From Streptococcus sp. HF-1907 (GTDB lineage: Bacteria > Bacillota > Bacilli > Lactobacillales > Streptococcaceae), in the NCBI RefSeq assembly GCF_015594605.1, contig NZ_JADNQT010000010.1, forward strand, positions 1-64,000: 64,000 bases of DNA, read 5' to 3'. Below, piece by piece: positions 8,156 through 21,158 of this stretch (positions are counted from its first letter, which is position 1; each line of letters begins with the position of its first letter). A program made the position numbers and the translations under genes. The notes under the pieces were generated by a model. The model searched no databases. It was not told the origin of the DNA and was given only the letters and a program-made list of their open reading frames with translations.

Positions 8156-9574
8156 TTATCCAACTGAGCCTTCCATTTCGTATGAAATCAAGCGGTTAAG
8201 CTCGACGGCATATTCCATTGGAAGTTCTTTGGTGAAGGGTTCTACGAATCCCATGACAATCATTTCAGTTGCTTCTGCTTCTGATAGACCACGGCTCATG
8301 AGGTAGTAAAGTTGTTCTTCGGAAATCTTAGACACCTTAGCTTCGTGTTCCAGAGCCACCTGTGAATTGTGGATTTCGTTGAATGGGATGGTATCTGAAG
8401 AGGATAAGTCGTCCATAATGATAGTATCACATTCGATGTGGCTGACAGATTTCTTAGAATCTTTATTGAAAACGACTTGTCCACGGTAGTCCACTTTACC
8501 GCCACCTTTGGCAATGGATTTTGAAACGATTGATGAGCTTGTATGAGGTGCATTGTGAATCATCTTAGCACCTGTGTCTTGGTCTTGACCTTTGTTGGCA
8601 AAGGCGATTGACAACATGGTACCACGTGCACCCTCGCCGTCAAGATAAACAGATGGATACTTCATGGTTGTTTTGGCACCGAGGTTACCGTCAATCCATT
8701 CGACCGTCGCATTTTTCTTAGCTGTCGCGCGTTTGGTTACCAAGTTATAAACATTATCTGACCAGTTTTGAATGGTTGAATAGCGCATGTAAGCCCCATC
8801 AAGGGCAAAAATTTCAACAATAGCTGCGTGGAGGCTATTTGAAGAATAAGTCGGTGCGGTACAGCCTTCGACATAATGAACGCTCGCGCCTTCGTCAACG
8901 ATGATAAGAGTACGTTCAAATTGTCCTGTGTTTTCGTTGTTGATACGGAAGTACGTTTGGAGCGGGATATCTACCTTAACACCCTTAGGCACGTAAATGA
9001 AGGTTCCGCCAGACCATACGGCTGAGTTTAGCGCAGCCAATTTATTATCCGTCGGAGGAACTAGCTTAGCAAAATACTTTTTGAAGAGCTCTGGGTACTC
9101 TTTGAGGGCTGAGTCGGTGTCGGTGAAGATGATGCCCAACTTGTCATACTCGTCTTTCATGTTGTGGTAGACCACTTCTGACTCGTACTGAGCTGAGGCA
9201 CCTGCTAGGTAGGCACGTTCTGCTTCTGGAATACCGATACGTTCAAAGGTTTCCTTGATTTTATCAGGAACGTCTTCCCAGTCGCGGGCTGGTTTGTCAG
9301 AAGCTTTTTGGTAATAGATAATATCATCAAAGTTGATATCTGACAAATCTGGTCCCCAAGTTTGCATGGGCATTTTGTTGAAGGCTTCCAATGATTTGAG
9401 ACGGAAGTCAAGCATCCATTCGGGTTCGCCTTTGGCAGCTGACAATTCACGGACAACTGCTTCATTAAGCCCTTTACCAGTTGAGTAAAGTGGCGTCACG
9501 TCATCATGGAAACCGAATTTATATTCCCCAAGGTCAATCGGTTTTGGTTCTACTTTTTCATTTGTTTCAGACAT
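8156..9574 (-). CDS. sufB: Fe-S cluster assembly scaffold protein SufB
   Basis: Core scaffold subunit of the SufBCD complex on which Fe-S clusters are built in the cytosol. Length 472. Recognisable segments are [22 protein letters not shown], the beta-helix core with [23 protein letters not shown], and the C-terminal [21 protein letters not shown] and [27 protein letters not shown], which hold the conserved Cys and Glu/His positions of the SufB-SufD interface. RBS AAAGGATT precedes the ATG. Last gene of sufCDSUB, 55 bases after sufU. Confidence 0.97.
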   Translation of the reverse strand: MSETNEKVEPKPIDLGEYKFGFHDDVTPLYSTGKGLNEAVVRELSAAKGEPEWMLDFRLKSLEAFNKMPMQTWGPDLSDINFDDIIYYQKASDKPARDWEDVPDKIKETFERIGIPEAERAYLAGASAQYESEVVYHNMKDEYDKLGIIFTDTDSALKEYPELFKKYFAKLVPPTDNKLAALNSAVWSGGTFIYVPKGVKVDIPLQTYFRINNENTGQFERTLIIVDEGASVHYVEGCTAPTYSSNSLHAAIVEIFALDGAYMRYSTIQNWSDNVYNLVTKRATAKKNATVEWIDGNLGAKTTMKYPSVYLDGEGARGTMLSIAFANKGQDQDTGAKMIHNAPHTSSSIVSKSIAKGGGKVDYRGQVVFNKDSKKSVSHIECDTIIMDDLSSSDTIPFNEIHNSQVALEHEAKVSKISEEQLYYLMSRGLSEAEATEMIVMGFVEPFTKELPMEYAVELNRLISYEMEGSVG

Positions 9575-9629
9575 GAGAATCCTTTCTCTTATTGTGTTGA
9601 ACTCAGGTTAGCCTGAGTCATTCTCGTTT

Positions 9630-12547
<2,918 letters not shown>

Positions 12548-12582
12548 TTGTTACCTCTTTTCTATCTAGTCGAAGTGACAAA

Positions 12583-13353
12583 TTAGACTTCTTCGTTATA
12601 CTCTAAACCAAGCTCTTCAGCCACTTGTGCATAACCTTCTTTTTCAAGACGAGCAGCTAATTCTGGACCACCTGTAAGAACAACACGACCATCCATCATG
12701 ATATGCACCACATCTGGTGTGATGTAGTTAAGCAGACGTTGGTAGTGGGTGATAATCATGGCACCAAAACCTTCACCACGCATGGCGTTGACGCCTTTTG
12801 AAACAACCTTGAGGGCATCAATGTCAAGACCTGAGTCAATTTCGTCAAGAAGGGCAAATTTGGGTTCAAGCATGAGTAATTGAAGAATTTCGTTACGTTT
12901 TTTCTCACCACCTGAGAAACCTTCGTTGAGGTAACGCTCTGCCATTTCTTCCTTCATGCCAAGAAGTTCCATTTTTTCATCTAATTTCATGATGAAGTCA
13001 CGAACAGAGATTTTTTCATCGTCTTCCTTGCCTGCGTTCATAGCTGCGCGGATAAATTCAGCGTTGGTAATTCCTGGAATTTCTGATGGGTATTGCATGG
13101 CAAGGAAAAGTCCTAGACGTGCGCGTTCGTCAACTTCCAAGTCCAAGATATTTTGACCGTCAAAAAGGATTTCTCCTTCTGTGACTTCATAGTTTGGGTT
13201 ACCCATGATGGCTGCTGATAAGGTTGATTTACCAGTCCCGTTTGGTCCCATGATGGCTGCGATTTCACCTGTTTTCAAAGTCAGGTTAAGACCTTTAAGA
13301 ATTTCTTTGTCTTCGATAGACACGTGAAGATTTTTTATTTCAAGTACAGACAT
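12583..13353 (-). CDS. sufC: Fe-S assembly ATPase SufC
   Basis: ABC-type ATPase of the SufBCD scaffold, soluble in the cytosol. Walker A GPNGTGKST is near residue 36, signature GFSGGEKKRNEILQ, Walker B FALLDEIDSGLDIDAL, H-loop ITHYQRLL. The family-specific form SGGEKKRNE distinguishes it from transport ATPases. Length 256. RBS AGAAGGAG. First gene of the operon, with its own promoter region just after the rgpG terminator. Confidence 0.97.
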   Translation of the reverse strand: MSVLEIKNLHVSIEDKEILKGLNLTLKTGEIAAIMGPNGTGKSTLSAAIMGNPNYEVTEGEILFDGQNILDLEVDERARLGLFLAMQYPSEIPGITNAEFIRAAMNAGKEDDEKISVRDFIMKLDEKMELLGMKEEMAERYLNEGFSGGEKKRNEILQLLMLEPKFALLDEIDSGLDIDALKVVSKGVNAMRGEGFGAMIITHYQRLLNYITPDVVHIMMDGRVVLTGGPELAARLEKEGYAQVAEELGLEYNEEV

Positions 13354-13382
13354 TGTACACTCCTTCTATATAAACCTAAGCA

Positions 13383-13428
13383 ACTGGTCACATGACCAGT
13401 AATTTTCATACTTATTTAGAATAAGTAT
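13383..13428 (-). promoter_or_regulatory. sufC promoter and leader with two perfect inverted repeats
   Basis: The minus strand has a -10 TATACT at 13424-13429 with a weak -35 (TAGAAA, 13447-13452). Overlapping the -10 is a perfect 9-3-9 inverted repeat, ATACTTATT and AATAAGTAT (13408-13428). Eight bases further downstream is a second, 8-2-8, with arms ACTGGTCA and TGACCAGT (13383-13400). The first looks like an operator for a dimeric repressor; the second may be an operator or leader hairpin. The regulator is unknown. Confidence 0.55.
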
Positions 13429-13435
13429 AACAAAA

Positions 13436-13459
13436 AAGAGAATAGCTTTCTATTCTCTT
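13436..13459 (-). terminator. Terminator after mecA-rgpG
   Basis: Perfect 10-bp stem AAGAGAATAG / CTATTCTCTT with a four-base loop, followed by TTTTG on the minus strand. It separates rgpG from sufC. Confidence 0.9.
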
Positions 13460-13493
13460 GTTTTATTTATCTGCAATGAAAACGTTTTGTTTT

Positions 13494-14657
13494 TTAATGT
13501 TTGGAATTTTTAGTCTTCCACCTGAGAAGGGTTGCCTGACGATAGTCGCTATTTCCAATGAATTTCAGCATATTGAAGAGCGGTGTACGATGTTCTCCCC
13601 AAATTTCTAGACCTTCGATGAAGATTTCCATGGTGAAAAGCAGACCTACTAGAAGTAAAATACCACCAAGTCGGCTAGATACATTTAATAGCAGAGCTAT
13701 CAGAGAGAAGACGATGGCAATGCCGTAAACTACTAGAACCGCTCCACGGTGGGTAAATCCCATTGACAGGAGGCGATGGTGTAAATGCATTTTGTCAGCT
13801 TCTGAAATTGGTCGGCCCGATAATTTTCTTCGGATGATAGCCACAACTGTGTCTAAAATCGGAACTCCCAAAATAATCACTGGTGTCAAAACAGCGACAG
13901 CCGTTGAATTTTTCAAACCCTGAAGCGACAGGACCCCAATCATAAAGCCGATAAAGAGGGCTCCCGCATCGCCCAGGTAGATGATAGCCGGGTGGTAATT
14001 GTAAGGGAAGAAACCAATGATAGAAGCCATGAGCACAACAATGGTCAAAGTCAGGAAGAAGTCAACCTTAGGAAGGAAGAAATAAGAGACAATGGCCATG
14101 GTCAAAAGACTGATGATGGAGACCCCACTGACTAAGCCATCCAAACCATCAATCAGGTTGATAGCATTGGTGATGGAAATAATCCAAATGACTGTCAAAA
14201 AGAAGGTCAGAATCGGTCCAAATTCTAAGAAAGGACCACCAAAGGGTATCTTGAAGCTGTCAAAACGGAAGTCCGTAAAAGCCCAGACAACGACTGCACC
14301 AGCAACAATTCCCAGCATCTTAGACTTGGGCTTGAGTTCATAGATATCATCGATAAAACCTGTCGCGGTCACAATCAAAGCACCAAAGACAACTGGCAAA
14401 ATATAGTGAAAGTAAGATATGGGAAAACTATGTTTCCCCGTTGCCAATGGCATGAAAATAAGAGTGCTAATCAAGAAAGAGAGGAAGATGGCAATCCCAC
14501 CACTGCTCGGCATCGGTTTTTTATTGATGCGACGGGCATTGGGCTTATCAACTGCTCCTACTCGAAAAGCCATGAAGCGAACAATAGGCGTCAAGACGAT
14601 AGATAGTAAAAAGGCGCCTATCAAGACAAAAACATATTCGATTGTAAATGGAACCAT
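13494..14657 (-). CDS. rgpG: Undecaprenyl-phosphate GlcNAc-1-phosphate transferase (RgpG/TagO type)
   Basis: Membrane enzyme that moves GlcNAc-1-phosphate from UDP-GlcNAc to undecaprenyl phosphate, the first step of the rhamnose-containing wall polysaccharide of streptococci. About ten helices over 387 residues. Catalytic motifs are GFIDDIYELKPKSKM, NAINLIDGLDGL and the sugar-recognition segment MHLHHRLL, which marks the WecA/TagO group rather than MraY. The mecA-rgpG-suf order is the streptococcal one, which supports the name. One base separates it from mecA, so they share a transcript. Confidence 0.88.
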   Translation of the reverse strand: MVPFTIEYVFVLIGAFLLSIVLTPIVRFMAFRVGAVDKPNARRINKKPMPSSGGIAIFLSFLISTLIFMPLATGKHSFPISYFHYILPVVFGALIVTATGFIDDIYELKPKSKMLGIVAGAVVVWAFTDFRFDSFKIPFGGPFLEFGPILTFFLTVIWIISITNAINLIDGLDGLVSGVSIISLLTMAIVSYFFLPKVDFFLTLTIVVLMASIIGFFPYNYHPAIIYLGDAGALFIGFMIGVLSLQGLKNSTAVAVLTPVIILGVPILDTVVAIIRRKLSGRPISEADKMHLHHRLLSMGFTHRGAVLVVYGIAIVFSLIALLLNVSSRLGGILLLVGLLFTMEIFIEGLEIWGEHRTPLFNMLKFIGNSDYRQATLLRWKTKNSKH

Positions 14658-14658
14658 A

Positions 14659-15411
14659 TTAAACCAACTCTATCATTTGCAATTTGGCTACCGCATCATC
14701 AACGATGAGTTGAAGGGCGTGTTCTTGTAAATAGGCACGTGTTTTGGTACCGACGTTGGCATGCTCCAACATGCGAGCATACATGAGGTTTGAAAAATAA
14801 GATGGCTGATTTTCTAAGCTCAATAGGACCGTCATATAGTAGCCGTCAGTTGTCTTGTAAAGTTCTGACGCTTCGACTGGAAAGTCCACAGCTTTTGAAA
14901 AGGCAATTGTCGCTTCCAAGGTCGGGAAATCAAAGACATAGTGCACATACTCTAAGTTTTCGTTACGCTCTGCTTCAACTTCTTCGACAGCCTCTTTTGC
15001 TGCTTCGGTGGCTGCCTGATCCATCATTTCTTCGATTTTACCCAGTTTTTCGTGAGCCTCAGTGTCACCTTTTGATAGCATAGATTGCTCTAAAGTTTTG
15101 AAAAAGTCTTCTGGAGACATTTTTGAAATATCACCTAGGTCAGACAAATCTTCCAAATTCAAATCCTTGTCCAATTCTGATTTAGTGACAAAGACGTCAA
15201 TACGGTCTTTTCTTGGTGTCACACGGAAGCTAAGCATACCACTATTTTTGAAATTATCTGGAAGGTCCAATTCATCCATGACAGCATAGAAGAATTCTTC
15301 TGTCTTTTCTTGAGGAATCAAGAAATCCTTCAATTCCATGCCACGGTCGGCTAAATCTTCCATACTGATTGTAATTTTCAGCGTTGTTTCGCTAATTTGT
15401 TTCATTTCCAT
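14659..15411 (-). CDS. mecA: Adaptor protein MecA
   Basis: Adaptor that delivers substrates to the ClpC ATPase and, in streptococci, limits competence by targeting ComX/ComW. Length 250. The N-terminal domain begins [21 protein letters not shown] charged linker (residues about 110-150, rich in E and A) leads to the C-terminal ClpC-binding domain ([21 protein letters not shown]). RBS GAGGT eight bases before the ATG. Confidence 0.95.
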   Translation of the reverse strand: MEMKQISETTLKITISMEDLADRGMELKDFLIPQEKTEEFFYAVMDELDLPDNFKNSGMLSFRVTPRKDRIDVFVTKSELDKDLNLEDLSDLGDISKMSPEDFFKTLEQSMLSKGDTEAHEKLGKIEEMMDQAATEAAKEAVEEVEAERNENLEYVHYVFDFPTLEATIAFSKAVDFPVEASELYKTTDGYYMTVLLSLENQPSYFSNLMYARMLEHANVGTKTRAYLQEHALQLIVDDAVAKLQMIELV

Positions 15412-15503
15412 TTCTATCTACCTCGCACGAGTCATCAAAGTCCATTATATCTAAAAAGAGAACTTTTAGCAATTTCCAGCGCAAGCTATTGCTCTAAAAA
15501 TGC

Positions 15504-15534
15504 AAAAAAAGCCTTGAATCACATCCAAGACTTT
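15504..15534 (-). terminator. uppP terminator
   Basis: On the minus strand AAGTCTTG pairs with CAAGGCTT (one G-U), then TTTTTTTG. Located just after the uppP stop. Confidence 0.75.
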
Positions 15535-15540
15535 CTTATC

Positions 15541-16380
15541 TTATAAGAACAACTTCACTAGCCAGTAAACAATCAAAATGCTACCGAGAACGATACGATA
15601 TTTCCCAAAAATGGTGAAGTCGTGTTTTTTAACGTAATCTGTCAAGAAGCGGATGGCGTGCAAGCTGACAACAAAGGCTGTGACACTTGCTACCAAGAGA
15701 ATCAAGACTTGGTTCATCGTCAAGACGTTGCCGTCTAGGAAGAATTTAACAGCCTTCAAGCCACTGTAACCAAACATGGTCGGAATAGCCAAGAAGAAGG
15801 TAAAATCTGCTGCTACCGAACGGCTGGTACCAAGGATGATAGCTCCAAGGATAGTCGCTCCTGAACGGCTGGTACCTGGAACGATACTCAAAACTTGGAA
15901 GCAACCAATCAAGAAGGCAGTTTTGTAAGACATGCGAGCAAGCTCAGTCACTTTTGGAGATACGGTCGCATTACGCTTTTCAATCCAAATAAAGGCAATC
16001 CCATAAACAATAAGAGCGATAGAAATCGGCAACATGAAGTTAAAATGCGCTTCAAACCAATCATCAAGCGGCACCGCAATCAAGATTGACGGAATACAAG
16101 CAATAACAACCTTCAACCACAACTGCCAAGTCAGACGAACTTCCTTAGCTGTCTTTCCAGGCTGGAATGGGTTCAAGCGTTTAAAGTAGATGACGATAAC
16201 TGCCATGATAGCGCCCAGCTGGATGATGATATTGAACATATCAACGAAGGATTTGCTTTGGTTCAATTTCATGAATTCTTGCACCAAAATCAAGTGACCT
16301 GTACTTGACACGGGCAACCACTCGGTAATTCCCTCGACAATCCCTAAAAAGAGCGCCTTGAGCAATTCAACTAATAACAT
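15541..16380 (-). CDS. uppP: Undecaprenyl-diphosphatase UppP (BacA)
   Basis: Integral membrane phosphatase that recycles undecaprenyl pyrophosphate to the monophosphate lipid carrier; overproduction gives bacitracin resistance. Length 279, about eight helices. Catalytic motifs are [17 protein letters not shown] near residue 16 and [10 protein letters not shown] near residue 170. RBS GAGGAG. Monocistronic, with a terminator after it; the lipid carrier it makes is the substrate of the neighbouring RgpG. Confidence 0.97.
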   Translation of the reverse strand: MLLVELLKALFLGIVEGITEWLPVSSTGHLILVQEFMKLNQSKSFVDMFNIIIQLGAIMAVIVIYFKRLNPFQPGKTAKEVRLTWQLWLKVVIACIPSILIAVPLDDWFEAHFNFMLPISIALIVYGIAFIWIEKRNATVSPKVTELARMSYKTAFLIGCFQVLSIVPGTSRSGATILGAIILGTSRSVAADFTFFLAIPTMFGYSGLKAVKFFLDGNVLTMNQVLILLVASVTAFVVSLHAIRFLTDYVKKHDFTIFGKYRIVLGSILIVYWLVKLFL

Positions 16381-16466
16381 GATAACTCCTCGATATTTAT
16401 TTTCTCTATTATATCAGACTTTTGAGTAGACCGACAGGGGTATTTTGGAAAAATGACTGCGCTGAT

Positions 16467-18356
16467 TTAGAAAGCACCGCCACCTCCTCCACCTCCGCCT
16501 CCAGAGAAGCCACCGCCTGAAGAACCACTCGTAGAAACAGAAAAATGTGAAGCACTTGTTGCACTGGTGAAGGACTGCGTCATCAAACCACTGCGCACTC
16601 CAATAATAGCTGCCGTTTGGTGATAAGCCAAATCAAAATCTTGTGGCAAACTAATCTGATGAACTGTTAAATACTGTTCAACCTGTTTGGCATAGCCAAA
16701 CAAAGTGGCATAGACTAAAATACGATTCCAGACCACTACGCCTTCCAAGTCCACACGGTCGAAAGAATTGATGTCGCGCAGCATATTGACAAAGCCCACC
16801 CAGGCTTTAGCCGTAAGTTGTCCCTCAGCCGTCAAGACACCATGGTCAAGGTAAGGTTTGCTAAATTGAAAAGTTAGAACAGCTCCGACAAGCGCCAGCA
16901 CAAATTCAAACAAGTAAAGGTTGAAAATCGCCTGCCCCTTCATGGCCATATAACCGCCTGCAAAGAGGCATAGAAGCACCACCAGAACAAAACTCACTCC
17001 AGAAACCCAGGCCATAGAGTGCTCTTTCCTTGAAACCTCTCGATAAAGAGATTCCAGACCAAGTGTCTTGATTTCGCGGTCAACCGAACGGTCAATCTTT
17101 TCCAATTGTCGTTCGTAACGGCTGGTGAAGGAATCTCCGAGTTGATTGAGATGATTTTCCAATTCAGACCCTGAATATTGTTTTTTCAGTGTTTTTACGC
17201 GATTATCGTCGAATTGGTAGTCTTCAAATAAATTATCTAGGGCGCAAGAACCGTCTCTTCCCAGAGCCATACTTATCAGGTCATCTTCAAAAGCTGACAC
17301 AGCGACAGCATCTTGACGCTTCAAATAAACCTTTCCAGACACCTCTTCTAAGGCCAAAGCCTTGCGGTCAATCAAGTCTAGCAGGCTAGCTTGAATCATG
17401 CGTTCAAAAGAAATGGACTGGTCAGCAAGACTACTTCTACCAGGATAGCTGAGATTCAAGTCATAAACGGCTTCTGCAAGAACTAGAGGTGCTAAATCCT
17501 GAGGGTATTCATAGAGATGCAGATGCTTGCTGTCTTTTCCAAAAGGATTGACCCAGCGACGAAAACGCAGATGGATGATTCCTCCAAGAACCAGAAGAAC
17601 AGCCCCGACACTCGGTAAGAGAACTTTGTAGAACTGATTTCGCTTTTCTTGACCCAAACGAATACTTTCCTCAACCGCCAGAACCTGCTTCAAACCTGTT
17701 TTGGAAGATAGTAAGTTTGAAGACAATATTCCCTTGTCCCAGTAAGCATGAATCTCTAATTGTCCTGAAACGTTTTGACTACTGAAGCGATAGCTATTGC
17801 CACTTAGAGAAATGTTAGTTGTTGGTGAAAAGTAGCCTCGGTGCACCCAAAGTTTTGACTTACTAAAAGACTTATCCGTTGTCACCGTGAAATCGACCTT
17901 ACGCAAGGTTTCGTCCCAGTCACTAATGGGAATCCAATTGAGCTCTGCGATGTCTTGATAAGCCTGGAGAATTTGCTTTAGCTTCCAATGAACACGCACG
18001 ACCACCTTGTCTCCATCGCGACCGCTGTTATAGATTTTAGCTTGATAGCCGTCTCCCAAATCAGAAACTTCAGTTCTGATGTCAGCCGAGCGGTTATTAA
18101 CCTTGGCAGTGACTTCTGGATTTTCCTCAATAGAAAAACCTTTTGGTAGCTTCCCAGCCTTCCCCAAGGTTAAAATTTGCCCCTTGTAGTCGCTGTCAAA
18201 ATGATAGGTGACCGTCTCCACAAAATCAGCTGAATTATCCTCATGAATGACCAAATTGCCTTCATAATTAGGAATGCTATAATCCACTTCATCTGCCCAG
18301 ACACTTGGCATCCAGAGAAAGAGACAAGAACAAATAATCATCCAAATCCTTTTCAT
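16467..18356 (-). CDS. DUF2207 membrane protein with glycine-rich C-terminus
   Basis: Function unknown. 629 residues with a signal peptide (1-21), an extracytoplasmic DUF2207 beta-rich domain (about 25-225, containing the YHFDSDYKG and WDETLRKVDF regions), a transmembrane helix near 248-265, a cytoplasmic region, and two further helices near 455-500. The C-terminus is a nearly pure glycine tail (SGSSGGGFSGGGGGGGGGAF), a feature shared with TPM-domain and other DUF2207 proteins. No enzymatic motif is seen. It is a single gene, divergent from the amino-acid transporter. Confidence 0.85.
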   Translation of the reverse strand: MKRIWMIICSCLFLWMPSVWADEVDYSIPNYEGNLVIHEDNSADFVETVTYHFDSDYKGQILTLGKAGKLPKGFSIEENPEVTAKVNNRSADIRTEVSDLGDGYQAKIYNSGRDGDKVVVRVHWKLKQILQAYQDIAELNWIPISDWDETLRKVDFTVTTDKSFSKSKLWVHRGYFSPTTNISLSGNSYRFSSQNVSGQLEIHAYWDKGILSSNLLSSKTGLKQVLAVEESIRLGQEKRNQFYKVLLPSVGAVLLVLGGIIHLRFRRWVNPFGKDSKHLHLYEYPQDLAPLVLAEAVYDLNLSYPGRSSLADQSISFERMIQASLLDLIDRKALALEEVSGKVYLKRQDAVAVSAFEDDLISMALGRDGSCALDNLFEDYQFDDNRVKTLKKQYSGSELENHLNQLGDSFTSRYERQLEKIDRSVDREIKTLGLESLYREVSRKEHSMAWVSGVSFVLVVLLCLFAGGYMAMKGQAIFNLYLFEFVLALVGAVLTFQFSKPYLDHGVLTAEGQLTAKAWVGFVNMLRDINSFDRVDLEGVVVWNRILVYATLFGYAKQVEQYLTVHQISLPQDFDLAYHQTAAIIGVRSGLMTQSFTSATSASHFSVSTSGSSGGGFSGGGGGGGGGAF

Positions 18357-18433
18357 ATACTACTCCAATTTTCTTTTTTTATACTATTTTATCATAAAAA
18401 TACATTCAACCGCTTACTTTCAACACTATTATA

Positions 18434-18462
18434 TTGAAATCATACCTGATTTCTTGTAAAAT
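18434..18462 (+). promoter_or_regulatory. Promoter of the amino-acid ABC transporter
   Basis: TTGAAA (18434-18439), 17-base spacer, TAAAAT (18457-18462), 32 bases before the ATG. Confidence 0.6.
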
Positions 18463-18494
18463 AAATGGGATAACAATCTAATAGGAGTTTTTCA

Positions 18495-20045
18495 ATGAAA
18501 AAAATGTTTCTGGGCTTATTCACTGCTCTGCTCATTGCCTTTGGTGGCATGACTAGCGCTCAAGCAGATGAATACCTCCGTGTCGGAATGGAAGCCGCCT
18601 ACGCGCCATTTAACTGGACACAAAATGATAGCTCAAACGGTGCTGTAAAAATCGAAGGTACTAACCAATACGCCAACGGTTACGATGTGCAAGTAGCTAA
18701 AAAAATCGCTAAAGCAATGGGCAAGAAGCCTCTTGTCGTTAAAACCAAGTGGGATGGACTTGTTCCTGCCCTTACTTCTGGCAAAATCGACATGATTATC
18801 GCTGGTATGAGCCCAACTGAAGAACGTAAAAAACAAATTGCCTTCTCAGATGCCTACTACACTTCAATCCCAACCTTGGTTGTCAATGCCAATGGTAAAT
18901 ACGCCAAGGCTAAAAGCATCCAAGACTTCAAAGGTGCTAAAGTGTCAGCCCAACAAGGGGTTTACCTTTACGACCTAATTGACCAAATCAAGGGCGTTGA
19001 CAAACAGGTTGCCATGGGAGATTTCAACCAGCTTCGTCAGGCTGTTGAATCTGGCGTTATCGATGCCTACGTCTCTGAACGTCCTGATGCGACATCCGCT
19101 CAAACAGCCAACAAGAAATTGAAAATGGTTGAATTGACAGAAGCTAGCGGCTTCAAGACGTCTGAGTCAGACACCGCTATCGCAGTTGGTATGCGTAAAA
19201 ACGATGCACGTATCAGCCAAGTCAACACCGTTCTTGCAACCATCTCAAGTTCAGCACGCTTGAAATTGATGGATAAGATGATTACTGAGCAACCATCAAC
19301 AACTGACGATAAAGCTGAATCAGCTGGCTTCTTCTCACAAGTGGTGACAATCCTCAAAGGTAACTGGCAACAATTCCTTCGTGGGACTGGAATCACCCTA
19401 CTCATCTCTATCATCGGTACAGTGGTCGGTCTGATTATCGGTCTCTTGATTGGTGTCTATCGTACTGCTCCAAAAGCTACCAACAAAGCGCTAGCTATTC
19501 TTCAAAAAGCCTTTGGTTGGTTGCTTAACATCTACATCGAAGTTTTCCGCGGTACACCTATGATTGTACAAGCTATGGTCATCTACTATGGGACTGCGCA
19601 AGCCTTTGGTATCTCGCTTGACCGCACCATTGCCGCCATCTTCATCGTTTCAATCAACACAGGGGCTTACATGAGCGAAATCGTGCGTGGTGGTATCTTC
19701 GCAGTTGATAATGGACAATTTGAAGCCGCAACTGCTCTTGGTTTCACTCATAATCAAACCATGCGCAAGATTGTCCTTCCGCAGGTTATCCGCAACATTC
19801 TCCCTGCCACTGGTAACGAGTTCGTCATCAACATCAAGGATACGTCTGTATTGAACGTTATTTCCGTTGTCGAACTTTACTTCTCTGGTAATACGGTAGC
19901 AACACAAACCTACCAATACTTCCAAACCTTCTTCATTATCGCTGTCATCTACTTCGTTCTGACCTTCACTGTCACACGTATCTTGCGTTATGTAGAACGT
20001 CGTTTTGACCAAGATAACTATACAAATATCGGAGGAAACAACTAA
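18495..20045 (+). CDS. Polar amino-acid ABC transporter, fused binding protein and permease (GlnP-like)
   Basis: Single polypeptide of 516 residues that joins an extracellular SBP family 3 domain to its own permease. Signal peptide about 1-24. The binding domain (25-265) has [16 protein letters not shown] and the [19 protein letters not shown] motif. After a short linker, the HisM-type permease (about 290-505) has [16 protein letters not shown] and the EAA loop [21 protein letters not shown]. Only one binding domain is present, unlike lactococcal GlnP, which has two. Glutamine or glutamate is the likely substrate, but specificity is inferred from the family. The stop overlaps the ATPase start (TAATG). 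Confidence 0.92.
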   Translation: MKKMFLGLFTALLIAFGGMTSAQADEYLRVGMEAAYAPFNWTQNDSSNGAVKIEGTNQYANGYDVQVAKKIAKAMGKKPLVVKTKWDGLVPALTSGKIDMIIAGMSPTEERKKQIAFSDAYYTSIPTLVVNANGKYAKAKSIQDFKGAKVSAQQGVYLYDLIDQIKGVDKQVAMGDFNQLRQAVESGVIDAYVSERPDATSAQTANKKLKMVELTEASGFKTSESDTAIAVGMRKNDARISQVNTVLATISSSARLKLMDKMITEQPSTTDDKAESAGFFSQVVTILKGNWQQFLRGTGITLLISIIGTVVGLIIGLLIGVYRTAPKATNKALAILQKAFGWLLNIYIEVFRGTPMIVQAMVIYYGTAQAFGISLDRTIAAIFIVSINTGAYMSEIVRGGIFAVDNGQFEAATALGFTHNQTMRKIVLPQVIRNILPATGNEFVINIKDTSVLNVISVVELYFSGNTVATQTYQYFQTFFIIAVIYFVLTFTVTRILRYVERRFDQDNYTNIGGNN

Positions 20046-20785
20046 TGACTGATACCATTTTAGAAATCAAACATTTGAAGAAATCCTACGGTAAAAACGA
20101 GGTTTTGAAAGACATTTCTCTTTCTGTCAACAAGGGGGAAGTTATCTCCATCATCGGGTCTTCTGGTTCTGGGAAATCAACGCTTCTACGTTCTATCAAC
20201 CTCTTGGAAGAACCAAGTGGCGGAGAAATTCTCTTCCACGGTCAAAATGTTCTGGAAAAAGGCTACAATCTGACCGAATATCGTGAAAAGCTGGGCATGG
20301 TCTTCCAATCTTTCAATCTCTTTGAAAACCTCAATGTTTTGGAAAATGCCATCGTTGCACAGACTACTGTTCTCAAACGCTCACGCAGCGAAGCGGAAGC
20401 CATTGCTAAAGAAAACCTCAACGCCGTCGGCATGACTGAGCAATACTGGAAGGCTAAGCCAAAACAGCTATCTGGTGGGCAAAAACAACGTGTGGCCATC
20501 GCCCGCGCCCTCTCTGTCAATCCAGAAGCCATGCTCTTTGACGAGCCAACCTCAGCCCTTGACCCAGAAATGGTCGGCGAAGTGCTCAAAGCCATGAAAG
20601 ACTTGGCTAAATCAGGCTTGACCATGATTATCGTGACCCACGAAATGGACTTCGCTAAAGAAGTCTCAGACCGTGTCATCTTCATGGAACAAGGTGTCAT
20701 CGCTGAAGAAGGCAGTCCTGAACAGCTCTTCGAACACCCAACTCACGAACGTACCAAGATTTTCTTGCAACGTTTCCTCAAATAA
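20045..20785 (+). CDS. Polar amino-acid ABC transporter ATP-binding protein (GlnQ-like)
   Basis: ATPase partner of the fused transporter; 246 residues. Walker [10 protein letters not shown], signature [15 protein letters not shown], Walker [17 protein letters not shown]-loop [10 protein letters not shown], all at HisP/GlnQ positions. Overlap with the upstream stop implies translational coupling. A terminator follows. Confidence 0.95.
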   Translation: MTDTILEIKHLKKSYGKNEVLKDISLSVNKGEVISIIGSSGSGKSTLLRSINLLEEPSGGEILFHGQNVLEKGYNLTEYREKLGMVFQSFNLFENLNVLENAIVAQTTVLKRSRSEAEAIAKENLNAVGMTEQYWKAKPKQLSGGQKQRVAIARALSVNPEAMLFDEPTSALDPEMVGEVLKAMKDLAKSGLTMIIVTHEMDFAKEVSDRVIFMEQGVIAEEGSPEQLFEHPTHERTKIFLQRFLK

Positions 20786-20797
20786 GATTTAATCGAC

Positions 20798-20825
20798 ATC
20801 GTCACCAGCTTGGTGGCGATTTTTT
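20798..20825 (+). terminator. Terminator after the amino-acid transporter
   Basis: A ten-base-pair stem, ATCGTCACCA with TGGTGGCGAT (one G-U), followed by TTTTT. It ends the operon 12 bases after the stop. Further on, 20873-20895 is a perfect 8-bp hairpin (TCACAAAT / ATTTGTGA) without a clear role. Confidence 0.85.
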
Positions 20826-20949
20826 AATACCTTTTTAAGTTATTATGGTTATACTGGGAGAAACATAGAAAATCACAAATTCTTTTTATTTGTGAAATAG
20901 CTTCAGTTTTCTAACTTTAAATCAATCTGATACCTCTATTTGAACTGAA

Positions 20950-21072
20950 AAATGAAGTGTCCTTCGCTTAAAGCGACAGCCTAAGCCCCAAAAAAGAGTC
21001 CCTCTCGCATCATGCGACGACCTAAACCGGAAAAAAGAATCCCCCTCGCCGACAGCGACAGGAACTAGCCAC
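20950..21072. repeat. Three 41-nt tandem units, each with a TCGC..GCGA hairpin
   Basis: Hairpins TCGCTTAAAGCGA (20964), TCGCATCATGCGA (21005) and TCGCCGACAGCGA (21046) are spaced exactly 41 nt. Each is preceded by an A-rich run and a TCC-like box and followed by a CCTAA-like box. The stem ends are constant while the inner bases change together (CTT/AAG to CAT/ATG), which suggests that pairing is kept. A weak hairpin CTAG..CTAG with TTTT (21065-21092) closes the array. It fills most of the gap before vanZ; no gene is seen in 20826-21158. Confidence 0.6.
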
Positions 21073-21158
21073 TCCTTTACAAAGGACTAGCTTTTGATTT
21101 TCTACACCATAACAAGCTGAACTCACAGCTCCATACCACGATAAGGAGGTCTAAAACC

